Of a stretch of DNA of 64,000 bases, positions 48,801 to 63,051 are shown one piece after another. The notes under the pieces are model-generated. The model did not search any database. It was not told the DNA's origin and saw nothing but the letters and a program-made list of their open reading frames with translations. The stretch lies in NCBI GenBank assembly GCA_910591455.2, contig OU342817.1, forward strand, positions 8,284,915-8,348,914, given 5' to 3'. Positions within the stretch are counted from its first letter, which is position 1; every line of letters starts with the position of its first letter. A program made the translations under genes and the position numbers. This DNA comes from Pholis gunnellus (lineage: Eukaryota > Chordata > Actinopteri > Perciformes > Pholidae).

Positions 48801-51800
48801 CAACAAAAATGATTTCAGCCACATCACAACCCTCAGTGTCCTCATAGGTCCTTGTACAAACCTGTCGACCATCAGACGGGACAAAGAAGAAAGGAGGGAC
48901 AAATAAATCATCAGTCAGCCCCATCACTCCTTCACTTGAATCCTGCATCCAGGTCAATAACATTACATAATGGAGACAGGAAGGATGTGTGCACTCAGAT
49001 CCAATGTAAGCAGCATTTGGTGGAATAGGGGGCAGAAGTTTCATGTTGGAGCGAGTACATTTATCTGCAGGATCTTCCTTCCTTTGGCCTTCCAGCTCTA
49101 CACCTTACCCAACGTCTCCCTCCCCACCCTTTAATCCCCCTATTCCATCAAATCCTGCCACTCCCAATCATTACCCCACCCCAAAACCCCTGTAAAACAC
49201 TCATGGATACGAAGAAACACTCACACACCCACCAACACTGAAAATAAACATCATGGCACGCACAGACATTTTTATATCTGACTCAAATCAAAAGCATTTT
49301 AAAATCGCACCCTCCTGCTTGTGCAGTGTTTGAACTGTGGAGCCTTAATATAAAGAAAGGCAAAGAGAAGGTAGTGCGTCAAAGGTTTCAAGGTGTGGAG
49401 CATAAAATGATTCACATGGGAACCAATGACATAAAAGCAAAAAACATTTAACAATAGCAAGACAGCGAGCAGCACCCAGAAAGAAAGGAATATCCTGAGC
49501 CCAAGATAATAAGTGTGAACTTTACTACATAAGCCTGACACATCTCTGTGTACCATCAATAACATTAATGTTGTTTGTTTGGTAAACCCATCTGCAAAAG
49601 GCCCAAACAAATCTCCACAGTGATAGCTATCAGCAGCAGCTCTACAACCACATTCACTTCAAGTAGAGCCAAGTGTTTGCAAAGAGCCAGCATGTCAGGG
49701 CATCAAAATCAGCAAAACACAAGCGTCTCTGTTTAGCCAAACGCACGCCATCCTGCTCACAGAATGGCCGTCATTCTTCTCGGCGGCAGAGATGGTGCCA
49801 CTCAAGATCTATTAGGAGATCGACACTGCCAAAGTGAGCAGCCTTTGCTCCTCCAGTACCAACCCCTCAAATTCAAACCAGCCAATCAGAAAGCTACAGC
49901 ACTGTAGCAGCAGCAGCACCAGCAGCAGACCCCTGGACCACCAGACTATGTTTTAACACAGTTTACATGCCGACAGTCATTCATTATTTGTTCGAAACGG
50001 CCATTGAATAGTTCTTTTCTGAAACACAAACTGTACTCATGCAATGTCATCTTTTTCAATCAGCAGTTATATAATATCAGTGAATTATTAATGGTTATTT
50101 AGGTTTAAAGGTTTTAAATATTCATGGGTGCGAAATGCACATGAATTATGAATGAATACAAGGAGTCAACAGTCCAGCTCTATTACACAATGATGCATCC
50201 ATGGCCTCACATTCTGTCCCGCAAAGCAATCTTGTACAAATCTTAAAATGCAATTAAAAATGTCACGCCCAAATGTCTTAATGTAATAAATGTATTGTAA
50301 TAAAAAAAAACAACATTCAAAATGGATTGTGCTAATTACTCTTTGGAGAGTTCAGAGTTGCTCAGGAAGAGGAGAAACACCTGCTCGCAGCAGTTGTTCA
50401 GGCTGTTTGGGTCCTCCAGAGTCATCGCTGCATCCTCCGTCCTGCTATCTTCCTCTAAAGATGTCTGAACTCACCAACATGCTGCAGCTGGACATGGGAG
50501 GAGGTTGTAATACTTTGGCATGTTTATTGTAGCTCTTGTCAGTGCTGTTATCAATAACAGATGTCTTGTATACACCAACACTATTATCCTCCAACACGCT
50601 ACGATGTTGACATGAATATTGAGGGTTTTCCTTCGTATCGGCAAGCGCACGTAATTGTTAATTTGAGCGGATAGGATAAGGAGAGGATAGCAGGTGAAGT
50701 GAGTTACTTTATTTATTGCTAAACAGCTGCTCTGTTCAGTTTGAGTCCCTAGCTGTCAAAGAGATTCACTTCTTTAAATTTGGAGTTCAATAACTCGTGC
50801 TGGCCTGAAGCCTAACCTGTCATTATTGCCCAATGAAAAATATGTCAAGAAAAACAAATGGCTCTAACGATTTTTTTTTTTTTTTTAAATGTCAAACCAC
50901 AGTCCATGCGTTGTACAAATTCCTGTAGATGAATCACATTTTGTGATCAAAATGGATGCCATGTGTTATTATGCAGTTTGATTTTCTCCCCTAGTGTTGC
51001 TTTCATTAACCATTTTTCCTTCCCTTAGGTCCCGCAGTTCTTTGTTGTGGGTGTGTAGACGTTTTGGTTGGAAGCCATTTACTGCAGTGGCAAGTAGCGG
51101 AAATATCTGTTTATATTAGAGGTAAAGTGGTTCCACTTTTATTGCTGTTGTAAACATTTTAAGCATATTTTGTGGGCTCCGAGTATAAAAATACCAATAA
51201 ATGATGTTAATGTTGGGAAATACTCTCCAACCCCTTTTCTTTGCTCTGGAGCAAAAGTTGTCACTGTTGGGTAAATTCCTGCACATATTGGATTTCATTG
51301 CATCCAAATGTTGGAGTGTCGAACTCTTTGATGTGAGGGTCATGCACCTCTGTTATTCCTGTAGTTGGCTTTAGAATAGAAATTGCTCAAAATACAAACT
51401 GTTGAAGTCATTTCTCTCCACAGCTGTAGTAAATACAGTAAGTCACAGTCAAGCTAAAACATGTGCTCCACTTGGCAATTTAAAACCCAAAGGGAAAAAG
51501 ATTATTTTTTCACGAACAAAAATACAACAGACCATCCATCAGCGACATCATTCTGTGTGACCTGCCTCTGATCGACTCTAAACTAGGATAACTCAAGCTG
51601 ACTTCTGTGTTGCCTCCAAATGCCTGCAGCCATGGTATAAAACTCCGAGAGGTGGTGTTTCCTCATTTGAACTGTGCAGGAAGTTGCGTAAGTTGTGTTG
51701 TCTGGTTTTTCCAGGGATTTGTGTTAACAAGCACTTAGTCTTCATGCAAACATAACCCAGGCAGAGCTTTACTTTTCCTGCTTAATGTAACTGCTACTCA

Positions 51801-54800
51801 GGAGATGAAATATGGTGATAACACATTGAATTTAAGATAACTTCCATCTAGTTCAATCCAGTGTCCATGTTTTTAATCATGGGTGGGCCAGAGAGCAAAC
51901 CATCCCAAACATACTGCGCTGTAGCACCACTCATTTTCACTAGACCTTCAGTACACGTTCATATTGACTTCAGGTCAGAGCAAGCATCTGTAGGACCGGC
52001 ATGTATCAAACAAATAGTGTTCTTCATTTACCTCCACATGAAAAGCTTATTTCTATGATGCATATACAATACTGTATATATTGCTGCCATCACGTTTGAA
52101 CCCTCTGACTCTACTTTTGGTGTGTTTAATGTTCTGACTGGCAAGGTTCCTGCTCAGATACTCAAACCCTGCTGTATATTATTAAATATGATTTTCAGTG
52201 TATCGAAGTTGTCATGAATTGCTGTTTTTAGCGTTTCTGATTAAACCACATCCCCTAAACCCGCCTTCTCTGCATCCTCCCAGTGAGTGATATCCGAGAG
52301 TGCATTTAAATAGTAACAGCAACAACAGAGCTTTTTCACAGCAGACATTTTGACTTTCGACAGGAAAATCACAGGTTTAACCAATATAATAATTAGATAA
52401 ATGATGCCTTTGTTCCTTTTAGGTATCCCAGTAAGCCATGTCACTGAGTCAGTATGAAAAATATCTGGGCCCTGGATCAGACACGAGAGAGGAATGCATC
52501 TGCAATTAATGATATAAACTTCACAAGTGCTTTACCTGCTATGACATGCCAAACGAGTCTATCCTTGGAAAAAAGTCAAAAGTTATTCCCTTATGTCAAA
52601 TGCAAGATGTATTGTGGCTGCGTTAGCTCCGGCTCGGCTAATTTGTCCATTAGTTGTGAAATTAGCATTTTCTACAATTCATCTGTATGACATTTAAATG
52701 TCAACACTAAACTACTTTTTTGATCTTGATTCATAGTTTCCACCTTTAATCCAAGTGTTCCAGACCTCTAAAATTCTGCCCATTGATCTGATTCTTTCAG
52801 AGATTCAAATCACTCTGTTGTTTCCCTGGTTGGAAAACCTACAGAGCCAATCACAGTTTAGGAGGTGGGAAAGACATTGAGGACACCTCCTTCCTGTGCC
52901 ACAGCCTGAACAAAGGGGACATAAACTGATGCAAAGAAAATCCCAAACTCTTAAATCTGCATATTTCTTCAATTGTCACAAAAACATAACATAACTGCAA
53001 GCAACTGCCACCAAAACTTCTGAGTCGAGTGAAAATTACATTGGCAGGAAGAATGGAAGCATTGTTAGTAAATTCTTGTGAAAACAGCTAACGTGGACAA
53101 GATAAGAAAGATAAAGCGAAAATGCAAGTAGTGATAACTGTCACTTCAAAACGTGTGTTGTGACATTGGTTTTTTTCAGTGTAATTTCCAAACATACTCC
53201 TACTCACCTCCATTGTATTGCGATGGGGGCAGAAATCCAAGTGGTAGATATCTGAAAAATCAGACAAATCTAAACCAAAACGTTCTGCATGGCTATGTAC
53301 AGGGTTAGGTGAGAACATATTATTATTATTATCAATCTGAATTTGGATGGAACTACCATATAAAAGCACAGAAATAGTACATTTGTTGGGGACTATTTTC
53401 GGCTGTCACATCCCTGCCTGCCAGAGGGATCAAACTGTCTGGTCACAAGCCGTGTTGGAGAAGCTTATGTCATCACTGCTGGGCCGCTGAGCGGCTTTAT
53501 AATAGCTGATTTCAGAACCTCACTTAGGGGACCAGCGCTATCGAGAAACTTTTAGATATAAGCATGACAAAGGTGTTGTGATATTATCTGCCACATGGTT
53601 TATTTGCAATTTGATCGTTATCTTCCTGCACAGGGATCCTCTTATTAAAGTAGTTTATTTCATTATCAACAGCATGTCGCACCTTAAGAGTTTTATAATT
53701 TTATTTATATATTCATTTATTTGAAATACGATCTGAGAATATTTGACACCCAAAGATTGATAGTTTAGAAGAAATGATGAACATCCATACCTCTGAAATT
53801 ATGTTTATTCAGCAGTCAATATAGAATGTTAGATAAAACATTTTTTGGCACAGTTGCTTAATGATAATAAGCTGTCCCGTTTCTATGTGGTAATCTAAAT
53901 AAATATGCAAGACCATAATTTACTTCCCAAATAAATACAATATAAACTACAATAAAGATGCACCGCATCCACGCCCCACACTGCACCTCCTCAGGAAAAA
54001 CAAAACAAAAACATAATTTATTGTACTTCAGGCAAACAGTTTCAACGGGTCCAACCAAATAAAGATTGTCAATGGTGAAAAACTTGCTTCATAATTCACT
54101 TAAACAGCTTATTTTCAACTACAACTCTACCAGGCAAATCAACGAGGAGGCATTTGACGGGCCAATAGAAGGCTTTACTGTGGGCTTTTGATCGTAGGTT
54201 TTATGGATGGGTGCAAACACATTTCCAGATCTAGACTCTACGTCATAGTTTTCTGTCAGCGAGAAAAAAACATGCCACTATACATCACTAAAAACATTTT
54301 TCTCTTTCACACATAAGCCTCAGATTAGCTAAAAGTGTAAACGTTCATAAATTACACCCAGAGACGGTATCAAAGAGGTTATATCACCTGGAGCTTGAGA
54401 CAGTAGATGTTTATGAAAAGTTTGAGAATTCGTCATGCGTGTTGAATTGACTCGGTGTGTTTTGGCATATCTTTAAGGAACATAATTCCAGAGGATTATG
54501 GGTAATTACAATAATAGGTTATTTGGGGAAAGTATAAAAAGACTCAAAATGACAATTTCTTTGCATGTGATAAGTTATTCTTTGCACAGCAGATGGGATC
54601 CATTTTCATGTTCTATTACTTAAGTGGTGAGAGAGTCTTTATGTGTTTTGAAACAGGCCCTCATTGTTCTTCAACACAACATCAGTATACACAATAATTA
54701 AAAGTGGGTCTCAAACCTGGAGCTATAGAAAAGGATTTTCTTTCCTCGTCAAATTCTTATCAATGACACGTAGTCTTTTACCTGTGTAATAACACTGCAA

Positions 54801-55528
54801 TCAGTAACAGCAATACAAGCACGGAAACAGGTCACAGAGTCGTGACCCCTGATAACAGCAACTTAACACACCTTTAAGTCAACATACTTTCTGGAGACAG
54901 CTGATCACTAAACATCACTTTATGTCAATGGTCCAATAGTCTGGCAGAACCTAAAGTAAACATAGATGTATTTAGTTTTATTTATGGCTTTGAAATTAGT
55001 TTTTAAACAATTTTCTTTTGCCTGGAAGGTGATATACTGTCACCATTAATGTCACGTAAACTACAAGAATTGGACTTACTGGAGTGAAAGCGCATGGATA
55101 CAAAGTGTAGCAACAGCAACAGTCCAGTCCCTCACGGCTCATCTATCACATGTAGCCTACTACTACTCAAATGTCATATCACAAACATAACGTTGCTACA
55201 TTGTTGTTGCACCACAGTTTACAGTGTTACTAGACAGATAGAAAAGATAACAAAAAACGTTTTTCGTATGAACAGTCATTTTCTGTGACATGGAATCCGC
55301 ATAAACACAGCGCTTCCATGTAATTCGGCTCCAATTTGCATTGACAGACGACCAGAATAAGTCAAGCCAGCCTGTCACAAAAAGGCCGCTGTGGAGCAGC
55401 CTGAAACATATTCCCATCCTTTCCTCTCTTTCTTGAGTTTATATTCCATAGTTTGTCTTTCAACAGCATTCATGTTCAACTCTTCCAACGGAGGCAGAGA
55501 GCAGCATGAAGGAGTCCATTTCTCTGGG
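45801..55528. other. Gene-free interval between ranbp3 and nrtn
   Basis: Close to 10 kb of AT-rich DNA. I checked the longer open frames (48192-48410, 48769-49044, 49299-49610, 53088-53369) and saw no family motif or splice context. The right end should contain the 3' UTR of nrtn, which runs leftwards. Simple runs include TTTA near 48462 and T12 near 50871. Confidence 0.55.
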
Positions 55529-56711
55529 TCATACACACCCACAGTTCTTCGCCGAGACATTTTGTATCGTGTGATAGCGGCTCTTGTTGTCCAGGAAAGA
55601 AAAGTCCTTTTCGAAAGCGGTGGGTCGGCAGCAGGGCCTGTTGCTTACTTTGTCTTTGCGACCCTTCTTCCCGAAGCCAGTCCGCATCATGTGCTCCATG
55701 GTGATGTCGTAGTTTTGCCGGTGGGCCGTGCATTTGCCGCTGCAGTAGCGCAGCATCACTGTCTCGTCGCTCTCATAGCCGAGACCCAGTTCACTCACGG
55801 TCAGCTCCAGCTCCCTCACAGAGCAGGGCTTAGGCCTCCGGGCTCTCTTAGTCCTTCGGGCCTGGTTCTCACCCAGGCTCTTCCTTCTCTTCCTGTCGAG
55901 CAAGGTTTCGACCACATGCTGAAGCTCGCCCTCTGTGAAGCTCTGGAACATCATGGAAACTGGCAGGGAGGAGGTAAACAGAGAGGTGAGACAGGGGTTA
56001 TCTGATTGTGGGACAATAATCAGAAGCGATTCACAGAGATAGCACACGCTACTGTAGTTGGCAGGATAATGAAAAGCTGTGGCTCGTGCAAACAGCAGAA
56101 CAGCCATTTATTATATCTGTCATAATTACAGTCAGAAACTAGTCTTATCACTATCCGCAATCAAGAGTTAGAATTCCTTGAAGCCTATGTAATTCGACAA
56201 AATGCTACAAAATGAGGCCAAAGGAAACAACGTCAGCCTCTCCTGAAGGTTAGAATGATTCAGAGCAAGTAAACTATGAGGTGCTAACTGACTGAAGGTC
56301 ATTGTGAGACATTGAAACCTGCTCTATATACAATAAAGTCAAGGTACTAAGTGTCCTGTCTGAACCCCAGGCGCCCTTTCACACGACACCTTATCTCTGA
56401 CCAGACAAGGAAGGAAGACAATAACAGTTTATCTTACACTCAGAGAGAAGAGAGTTCATCTCGTCTGCTGAGCGGATTCTCCGATGAGGACCACCCATCT
56501 GCCGGGACAACACCGTCGATACGGCTGATGGCGGTGAGGTCATGGATGTTGATTGCGAGGATGACGTCGGTCTTGATGAGGATGAAGATGTGTACAGGTA
56601 TTTTGTCTTGGGTTTGAACTGTCCGATAGTGGCCGTGTTTTTAACGCGGAGGATGGACAGGGCTGCGCCACAGAGCATGAAGGCAAAAGTAGCACCTTTC
56701 CATAACTTCAT
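55529..56711 (-). CDS. nrtn: Neurturin (GDNF-family ligand)
   Basis: Secreted neurotrophic factor of the GDNF family, which signals through GFR-alpha2 and RET. Two coding exons on -: 56711-56438 and 55959-55529, joined in phase 1, giving 234 residues (human 197; the extra length is in the propeptide). The N-terminus MKLWKGATFAFMLCGAALSI resembles human MQRWKAAALASVLCSSVLSI and acts as signal peptide. The propeptide has a serine/threonine-rich stretch. Basic sites RRTKRARR (126-133) precede the mature domain. That domain has all seven knot cysteines: C137, RYCSGKC, NRPCCRP and NCGCV at the end. ELGLGYESDETVMLRYCSGK and SFLDNKSRYHTIQN are strong neurturin marks. GKKGRKDK in the finger-2 loop is a likely heparin-binding patch. 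An acceptor (CCCCCAACAG) ends 29 bases upstream of the ATG, so at least one untranslated exon must lie upstream. Confidence 0.93.
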
Positions 56712-56740
56712 CTTAGAACGTGGAGGAGCATTGAAACTCT

Positions 56741-59700
56741 GTTGGGGGAGGCAAAACAGACAAACGTCAGACATGTTCAAACACTCACACCTCCAATCAT
56801 GTAAACAATCTCCTCAACTTGTCACATTAAAGCACAGAGAACAAAGCAAAAATTGTTATCTTCCGTGCCATCACATTTCTTTGACCTTCCCGGGGATCCA
56901 CTTCTCTCACCAAGGCTTTTATTTTACCGTCAGTTTACTTTTTCTGATTCTGCTGTCAGCTCATTTTCACTTTAAGTGGGTTCATGATCCGCTCTTGCTG
57001 ACATATGAGAATGCAGTGTGTGTTTAATCGCGGCTGCCTGAAAAGGAAAAAACATAACTGCGATTTCTTATTTGAACTGAAGGCACGTTGGATTAGTTTC
57101 GCAACCTCTTTCCCCTTGAAACCTTTTGAAAGGTTGTGTACCAGTTCAACAATACCTAATGTATATATAAGCTTCTTCTCTTCATTTCTGAAGAAAAACT
57201 GCCTTTTCTTTGCAGAGGTAAATGTTCCCGAACCATCCTTTTAGAGGACGGAAATCCATTCCTTCCTTTACAGGAACCACACCTAAAGCTATGTAGGATG
57301 AGTGAACATGTGTTTGTACATCCCGATATGTTGTACCGCCCCTCCCTTTCAATAGACACTGCACCACAGCAGCCACAAAAACTCAATTTTCAGGAGTTAT
57401 ATCTTACGTTTTCTCTCTCAGGTTTTTGAGAAGTTTTACAACCTCATTTCTTTATATTTTTCATATCATGTCACCGGTGAGCAAAACATTTCCCCAGAGC
57501 CGGAAACGGTATACTGGCAGTGACTAACAGCAAATCCAGACCAGCCTCACAAAGCGTTTTGCCAGACTGGATTCTGTAGTGTACGTATACGGGCTGTGTT
57601 TACCATGGGAAAAAAATGTCACATATCTTTGTAGGGTTTAGTATAGAAACAAAAAAATCCCAAACGTTTATCAAATTTTGGTTTTCTGATTGAACTTAAC
57701 GTTTCGCAGTGAAGTAAGTAAAACAAAAAACGTAGAACTATATGGAAATTGAGAGTGTCTGACTGTTTTGGACACCGCAGAGGGAAAATTCAAAGACGTC
57801 GCACGCATGACTTGCAGTGGTATAAACAGCGTATAAACAGGTATAACCAGTCCTATCAGTCAAAGCTTGACTCATCACTCATAATTCCATATGGGTTTGA
57901 CGTGGTAAGCTGCCTCCGCACAATGAAGGGGTAGAATGTTATTCATTTGAAAGTCAAACATTTCAGCTAACAACCTCATTTGACATCGTGGATGTGAAGC
58001 TGCGGCTGTAGCAGAATGTTACTCGGTTGCACAGCTATACAGCGTGTCTGAGGTTCGTTTCTCACTGCTGTATTTAATCACCAGACACGATAGATAGAAG
58101 CCTCTATGGAAAGTCTCATTTTGTTTCTGTTGGTTCAACACCAACTCTTGACACCAGAACACTTGCTGCTCTTGCTCTTGAATTAATAAAGTTTCAATTA
58201 AAAATGAGCCATTTTGTTGTGATATATGACCAAGAATGAGATCGTTGTTTTCTTATGTTATTAATAGCTCAGTTTAGGACAATTACTCAGCCACAGAGTT
58301 AACAGTTTCACACGGCCATAATAAATCAATGTCTTTGGCCTGTTAGTTCTGTTGCTCATCTTGATAAAACAATTAGCTCGTAAAGAACAGATAAGTCCTC
58401 CGATGTCTCAGTCCCTCAAACACCAGACAAAGCCTGGTCATCAAACACCGATCTCATGTCCTGAAGACTCTTTGATTGTCATAATTACTCCACTCAGAAA
58501 CACATTAGTCCCATCTGCAGTCGATTGCCGCCAATAAAAGTGACACTGAGCATTGTGTAGCTTGCTCAGATGGTCGCGGATGATTAATCAGTGGAGACAT
58601 TTAATATCTACCACTGGCCCCCCACTGTCATGGGCATAAATATACGGATATTGATGGGGGGGAAGGGGCACCAGTGTTTTCTTAGAAGAGCAACGGAAAG
58701 ACATGAATGAGTAGTCGACTTCCTGAGAGGACAAATGCTGCTGTTTTCCAGCAAACAGAGCAACAACGCAGAGGATATAATGGACCCCCAGAGGACTCTC
58801 CAGCAGAAGGAAAAGCCATCGTCAAACTGAGACATAAAAGAGCAGATGAGTCGCAAGGACAACTAAACTAAAACAGCTCCTACACAGACGAAACATGTCT
58901 GGCCCTCGCAAAGCATCAGTGTTGATGTGCCCATGCGAGCTCCTGTGTGTGGAGATAAGGCCGCTCCAACGTGTGAGGCCCAAAACAAACGGAAAAAATA
59001 TATATTTTATTCACAAGGAGAGAAGACAAACAAAGCTTGCGGGCATGAAAGCTCTCATTAGGATTTTGTCTTTCTAGTGAGAGTGGGCGGAAATGTGAGG
59101 TATTTAAGAAATACTAGGCATACACCTGATGTTCACTGTCAGCCTTATGTCACCTGAAGAGCTACCAGCAGAGTGAAAACAGTCCCAGAGGATCATTAAG
59201 TTGTTTGAGGCAAACCATGAAAGTGAAATGCTTGGCCAAGAATTCCTCAGTCTGTCAAAGCCATTCCTGAGACGTTATGTATTCTCCAACGCATGCATCG
59301 TACGGTCGGAGCCCGATCCTCAAGCAAGCTCTTGTTGTGACTCAAAGATCGCATTATTTCAAATGACACAATAAAATTGATGTTTCCGAGGAATAATTGG
59401 GTCAGTGGCGATGGCATTGCTAAGCTGGCGGTAATGTAATTACAGCAGCATGGCACTCGCGTCCTCTCCTCCGTCCTATGCTAGAAGGAGACACTCAACA
59501 GAATGCCACAGCCTAAGAAAGATGAACCAGAGATCTGTCAAAATGGGGATAAGGGGCGTCTGTGGTTAACACTTTTGAATGAAGCCCGGCGGACAGGGGG
59601 GGCCTTCTTGTCAGCTTGCTTGGATTTTGACCAGCGTGACAAGATTACAGCGAGAGAAGATCACAGAAAAGGAATGAATGAAGAGCGTCTTTGTGCTGGA

Positions 59701-62414
59701 AAAAAGCAGATCCCAACTTTTATGTCTCACCACTCTGTAGAATTTGTTACTATACGTTCCCTAAATACAGCCTGTTCTGTCTCTCTCGCCCTCCCTCGCT
59801 GTGACTCACACATACCATAAACACACACCAGCAGCACTTGCATGGTTTCACTTTTCCCAAATCATATGACACGGGGCCTGTGTAGAAATCGATACAAAGT
59901 CTAACCTTCCATTGTAGTCCAGACACCCACTTCACCTCCAGCAGCACCTTCACATAACACTAGATAATCCAGTTTACATAATACTACTGCTTTTTGATAT
60001 CTAGAAATGTCCACCGGTCTAACCATTGTGTATTTGCCTCTGCACAACCTGAGGCCTCTAGCAACAGAACATTATTACCACGCTGTGTTTTAGCTCAGCT
60101 CCACCCATGTGACCGGGTGTCTCTGCTCTACTCTGAACACACCCCATAAATACCTGTACTGAAAAGATAACAGAGGAGCACAACAAACAGCGGGAAAGGC
60201 ACCTACTGTGTTGTTCCAAGAAAACAATGTGCATTAGGGAGTCCTAGAGAGGCCTTGTCTTGTCTTTTCCCTCTTAAGTGAGCATCAGGAGGCATGGGGA
60301 CAGCTAGAGAGTGCTTGGGGAGGTAATAGGGACATATTCCAAAGATCAGGGCGGGATTAGCACTAATGCCTGCCGGCTTTATCTGCAGTCACGTGGGTTA
60401 ACACCTGGCTGCAGTGTTGGTGGCGGAGCATGGGCCTTGCTATATGTGTGTGTGCGTCCGTGTTAATCCATCAGACACCTCTAACTCAGGGATTAGGTCA
60501 GCATGCACGGCCCAGCACCAGCAGGCGCTTCTTCTTCTACTTCTACTCTTACCTCTAAAATCTGTCCTGCTTTCAGTCAGAATGATGAGGTGGAAAAGTG
60601 ACGAGTTGGGTTAGTTGGATCTGTTGTGTTTGGCACCAGGGTGGGCCAAAAGGGCTGTAAAATAAAGTGGATGTTCTGAGCCAGGATTGGCTGTTCTAAA
60701 TCCAGCCTTGGTTCTAATGCAGCTGAAAAAAGGCTTGGTTCTGTCACTCAGTAACTAAAGGATAATTAAAACAAGCCTGTTGCTTGTTAGCGAGAAAGCT
60801 GCTGTTCATTATTGAGAAGGAAAAAAAGGGGGAAATCTGTGGGTAAGGCCAGAAAAACAGTGATAATTTTTACGCGCAATTCTCAACAAGATTCCTGCAT
60901 CCTTTTAATCTACCGGATGAGTGGTTAAAACGATTAAATTGTATTGTGGAAGCTCTACTATCACATTCCACGGATTTATATGGATTAATCCAGTGACCCA
61001 ACAGCCGAGCACGGAATCTCACAACTCAAGCCTGTTGCTGCTGGCGTGGCGTTAATGAGGTGTGAGGGGAAGATGCACTTACAGATGCACATTTGAGTCC
61101 CAATTTGTCTGCCCGTTGCTATTCCTGGAAGAGTTGAGTCAAGGTGTAGTTCTGACATGCATTTAAACAGCCTTTCTAACAGACAAAGAGGTTGCAAGGG
61201 GCTTGGCAGGAAGACGTCAACTTGCCTCATCATTTTTGTGTGAGCCGTTAGATTGATGATTGTTGTCTTGGCTACTTTCTAAAGAAGAGTCCATAAGCTG
61301 CTATTCTTGCTGCTAATCTGTCTATGCCAGATCCTCTATTAACACAACAGCATCGCCTTTAAACCCATGTTAAACACGTTGATGTTACTGTTACAAAAGG
61401 TTGACTGCCATCTGGCACATGCTGAATACCACTTTTGAATATGACCTACGCGAGCAAGCACAAGCAAGTACAAACATCTGAAATATGACATTTTACGTGT
61501 TTAGAAGCCTATGCTCTCCTCAAACTACTAGCGTACTAATTATTTTCATGCACGATGCATATTTTGGCAAGAATCTGACAAATGAATGCTGATGAGACAA
61601 TGAGGAGCGGTGCAGGAGTTCAGCTTCCTCTTCAGTTTCCTCTAGTTATGACCACCTTTGGCAGGTTATGACAGCTGAACGGCTCATTTGACTTCAGGCT
61701 TAACCCCTAACCGGCCTCTTGTGGCTCCGCTGGATACGGTATAATCTCTAAGTATGATATGGGTTTAGTGAGAAGGGGATCATCACTTCAGTAAAATGCC
61801 CATAGTGAGTATCATCAAGTGTGCTTCTCTCAGAGTACCTTCATTATATTTTCAGATCACAAGTTCAGCAATTTGATCCAGCTCCTCTTAATTATTTAAA
61901 CTTTAAAGGCGCAGCTCTGCAAAATGTGTTGATCTCTAATATGATGAAGGCAGAGGATAATGATTATTTGAAATCATTATTTCATAATCGGTCAAAGTAG
62001 TGCTCCAACTTCTGTGGGGAAGGAAAGCCCGAGAGTATTAGAAGAGCAATTACGCATGGTAATGAGGTAAACCACCATGTTGGATAAGTGACAGGAAAAG
62101 AAAATATTCCTCCCTGTCAAAACAAATGTGTCTGTGTGGGGAGAGCTTTTTTAAATTCTTGACGAAAATTATATTAATAATTTCTTCATGTTGCCACATA
62201 GTGGCATGACCTTGTAAATCAATAGTAACTGCTCTGCTAACATTTCGTGACAGGCAGCTCTGCGCTATTGACATGCGGCTCCAGCACGGACCGCTTGTTG
62301 ACACAGATAATCCAACGTGTGTTTTCTGCCACTCAAGCACTTGGTGAGGCATCCCTGTCGCCTTCCCCATAAGCTGCCGGCTTAAACTAACAAAAGAAGA
62401 TGTGGTGTCCTTAC
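56741..62414. other. Possible long first intron of nrtn
   Basis: No coding exon seen. If the upstream exons below belong to nrtn, this whole stretch is its intron. Otherwise it is intergenic DNA containing the nrtn promoter. Confidence 0.4.
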
Positions 62415-62460
62415 CGTTCGGCGTGCTAATCCAGACTTAGCTGCGTGGAGTCGTCTTCAG
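62415..62460 (-). other. Candidate untranslated exon on the - strand
   Basis: A strong donor CGAACG|GTAAGG closes a 46-base block that follows an acceptor-like TGGAGGTCAG. It has stops in at least two frames. With the acceptor just before the nrtn ATG, it could be a 5' UTR exon of nrtn. It may instead be a chance pair of sites. Confidence 0.3.
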
Positions 62461-63003
62461 CTGACCTCCACAGGCAAGTGCTGGCTGGGTAAGTCCATCA
62501 TCATCATCACAGGCAAGAAGCGAGGGAAGGACTCCTGCTTGTTCTCCAGAAAATCATCACAACTCCCTGCGACTGCAAGTAGGGGAGGTGTCCTGGCTTG
62601 AATCAGGTCCGGACTGTATTATTCTTTCATCATATTTGCATTTCCACAGAACCCTTTCAGGTTGCAAAGATCAAGATCAAGATTCCTGTGGATGTCAGCG
62701 TGAGCTTCATGGCACTCAGGTTGATCCATTCAAAAAGAGGAGAGTTGAGTGTTTAGAGAAGTCCCGGACTCGGCGTCGGGTTCACTTCAGAAAGCTTCTG
62801 TCATCATTCTTCAACGTACAAAACTTCTTGGCTTCCCTTTTTGCACAAACCTGAACCTGAAACAGATCAAAGCACAACAGTGTGATGTACAGATCTTACT
62901 GAAGCCTTAACTCTTATCCCATCTGTGGTGAAACTCCTTCCACTTGGGATCATTTTATCTCCATACCACAGCGCTGTTGGAAAGATAATGCACATCTCCT
63001 TAC

Positions 63004-63051
63004 CCCATTTCCAGCAGCATGTCTTCCTCTTGCGCTCCAGGGAGGGGATCT
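63004..63051 (-). other. Candidate short exon on the - strand
   Basis: Acceptor CTTCTCAACCCACAG and donor GG|GTAAGG frame a 48-base block. It could be spliced to the 62415-62460 block. I do not recognise any peptide in its three frames. Belonging to nrtn or to another gene is a guess. Confidence 0.28.

Noticed and set aside
48769..49044. 91-residue - strand frame in the ranbp3-nrtn interval
   Set aside because: No domain, no splice sites matched, no neighbours to support it.
55391..56005. 204-residue + frame opposite the nrtn mature domain
   Set aside because: Antisense shadow of neurturin exon 2.
56542..57027. 161-residue + frame opposite nrtn exon 1
   Set aside because: Antisense to the signal-peptide exon and continues into noncoding DNA.
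62588..62854. 88-residue + frame with several cysteines
   Set aside because: Cysteine spacing fits no family I know, and no exon boundaries or signal peptide are present.
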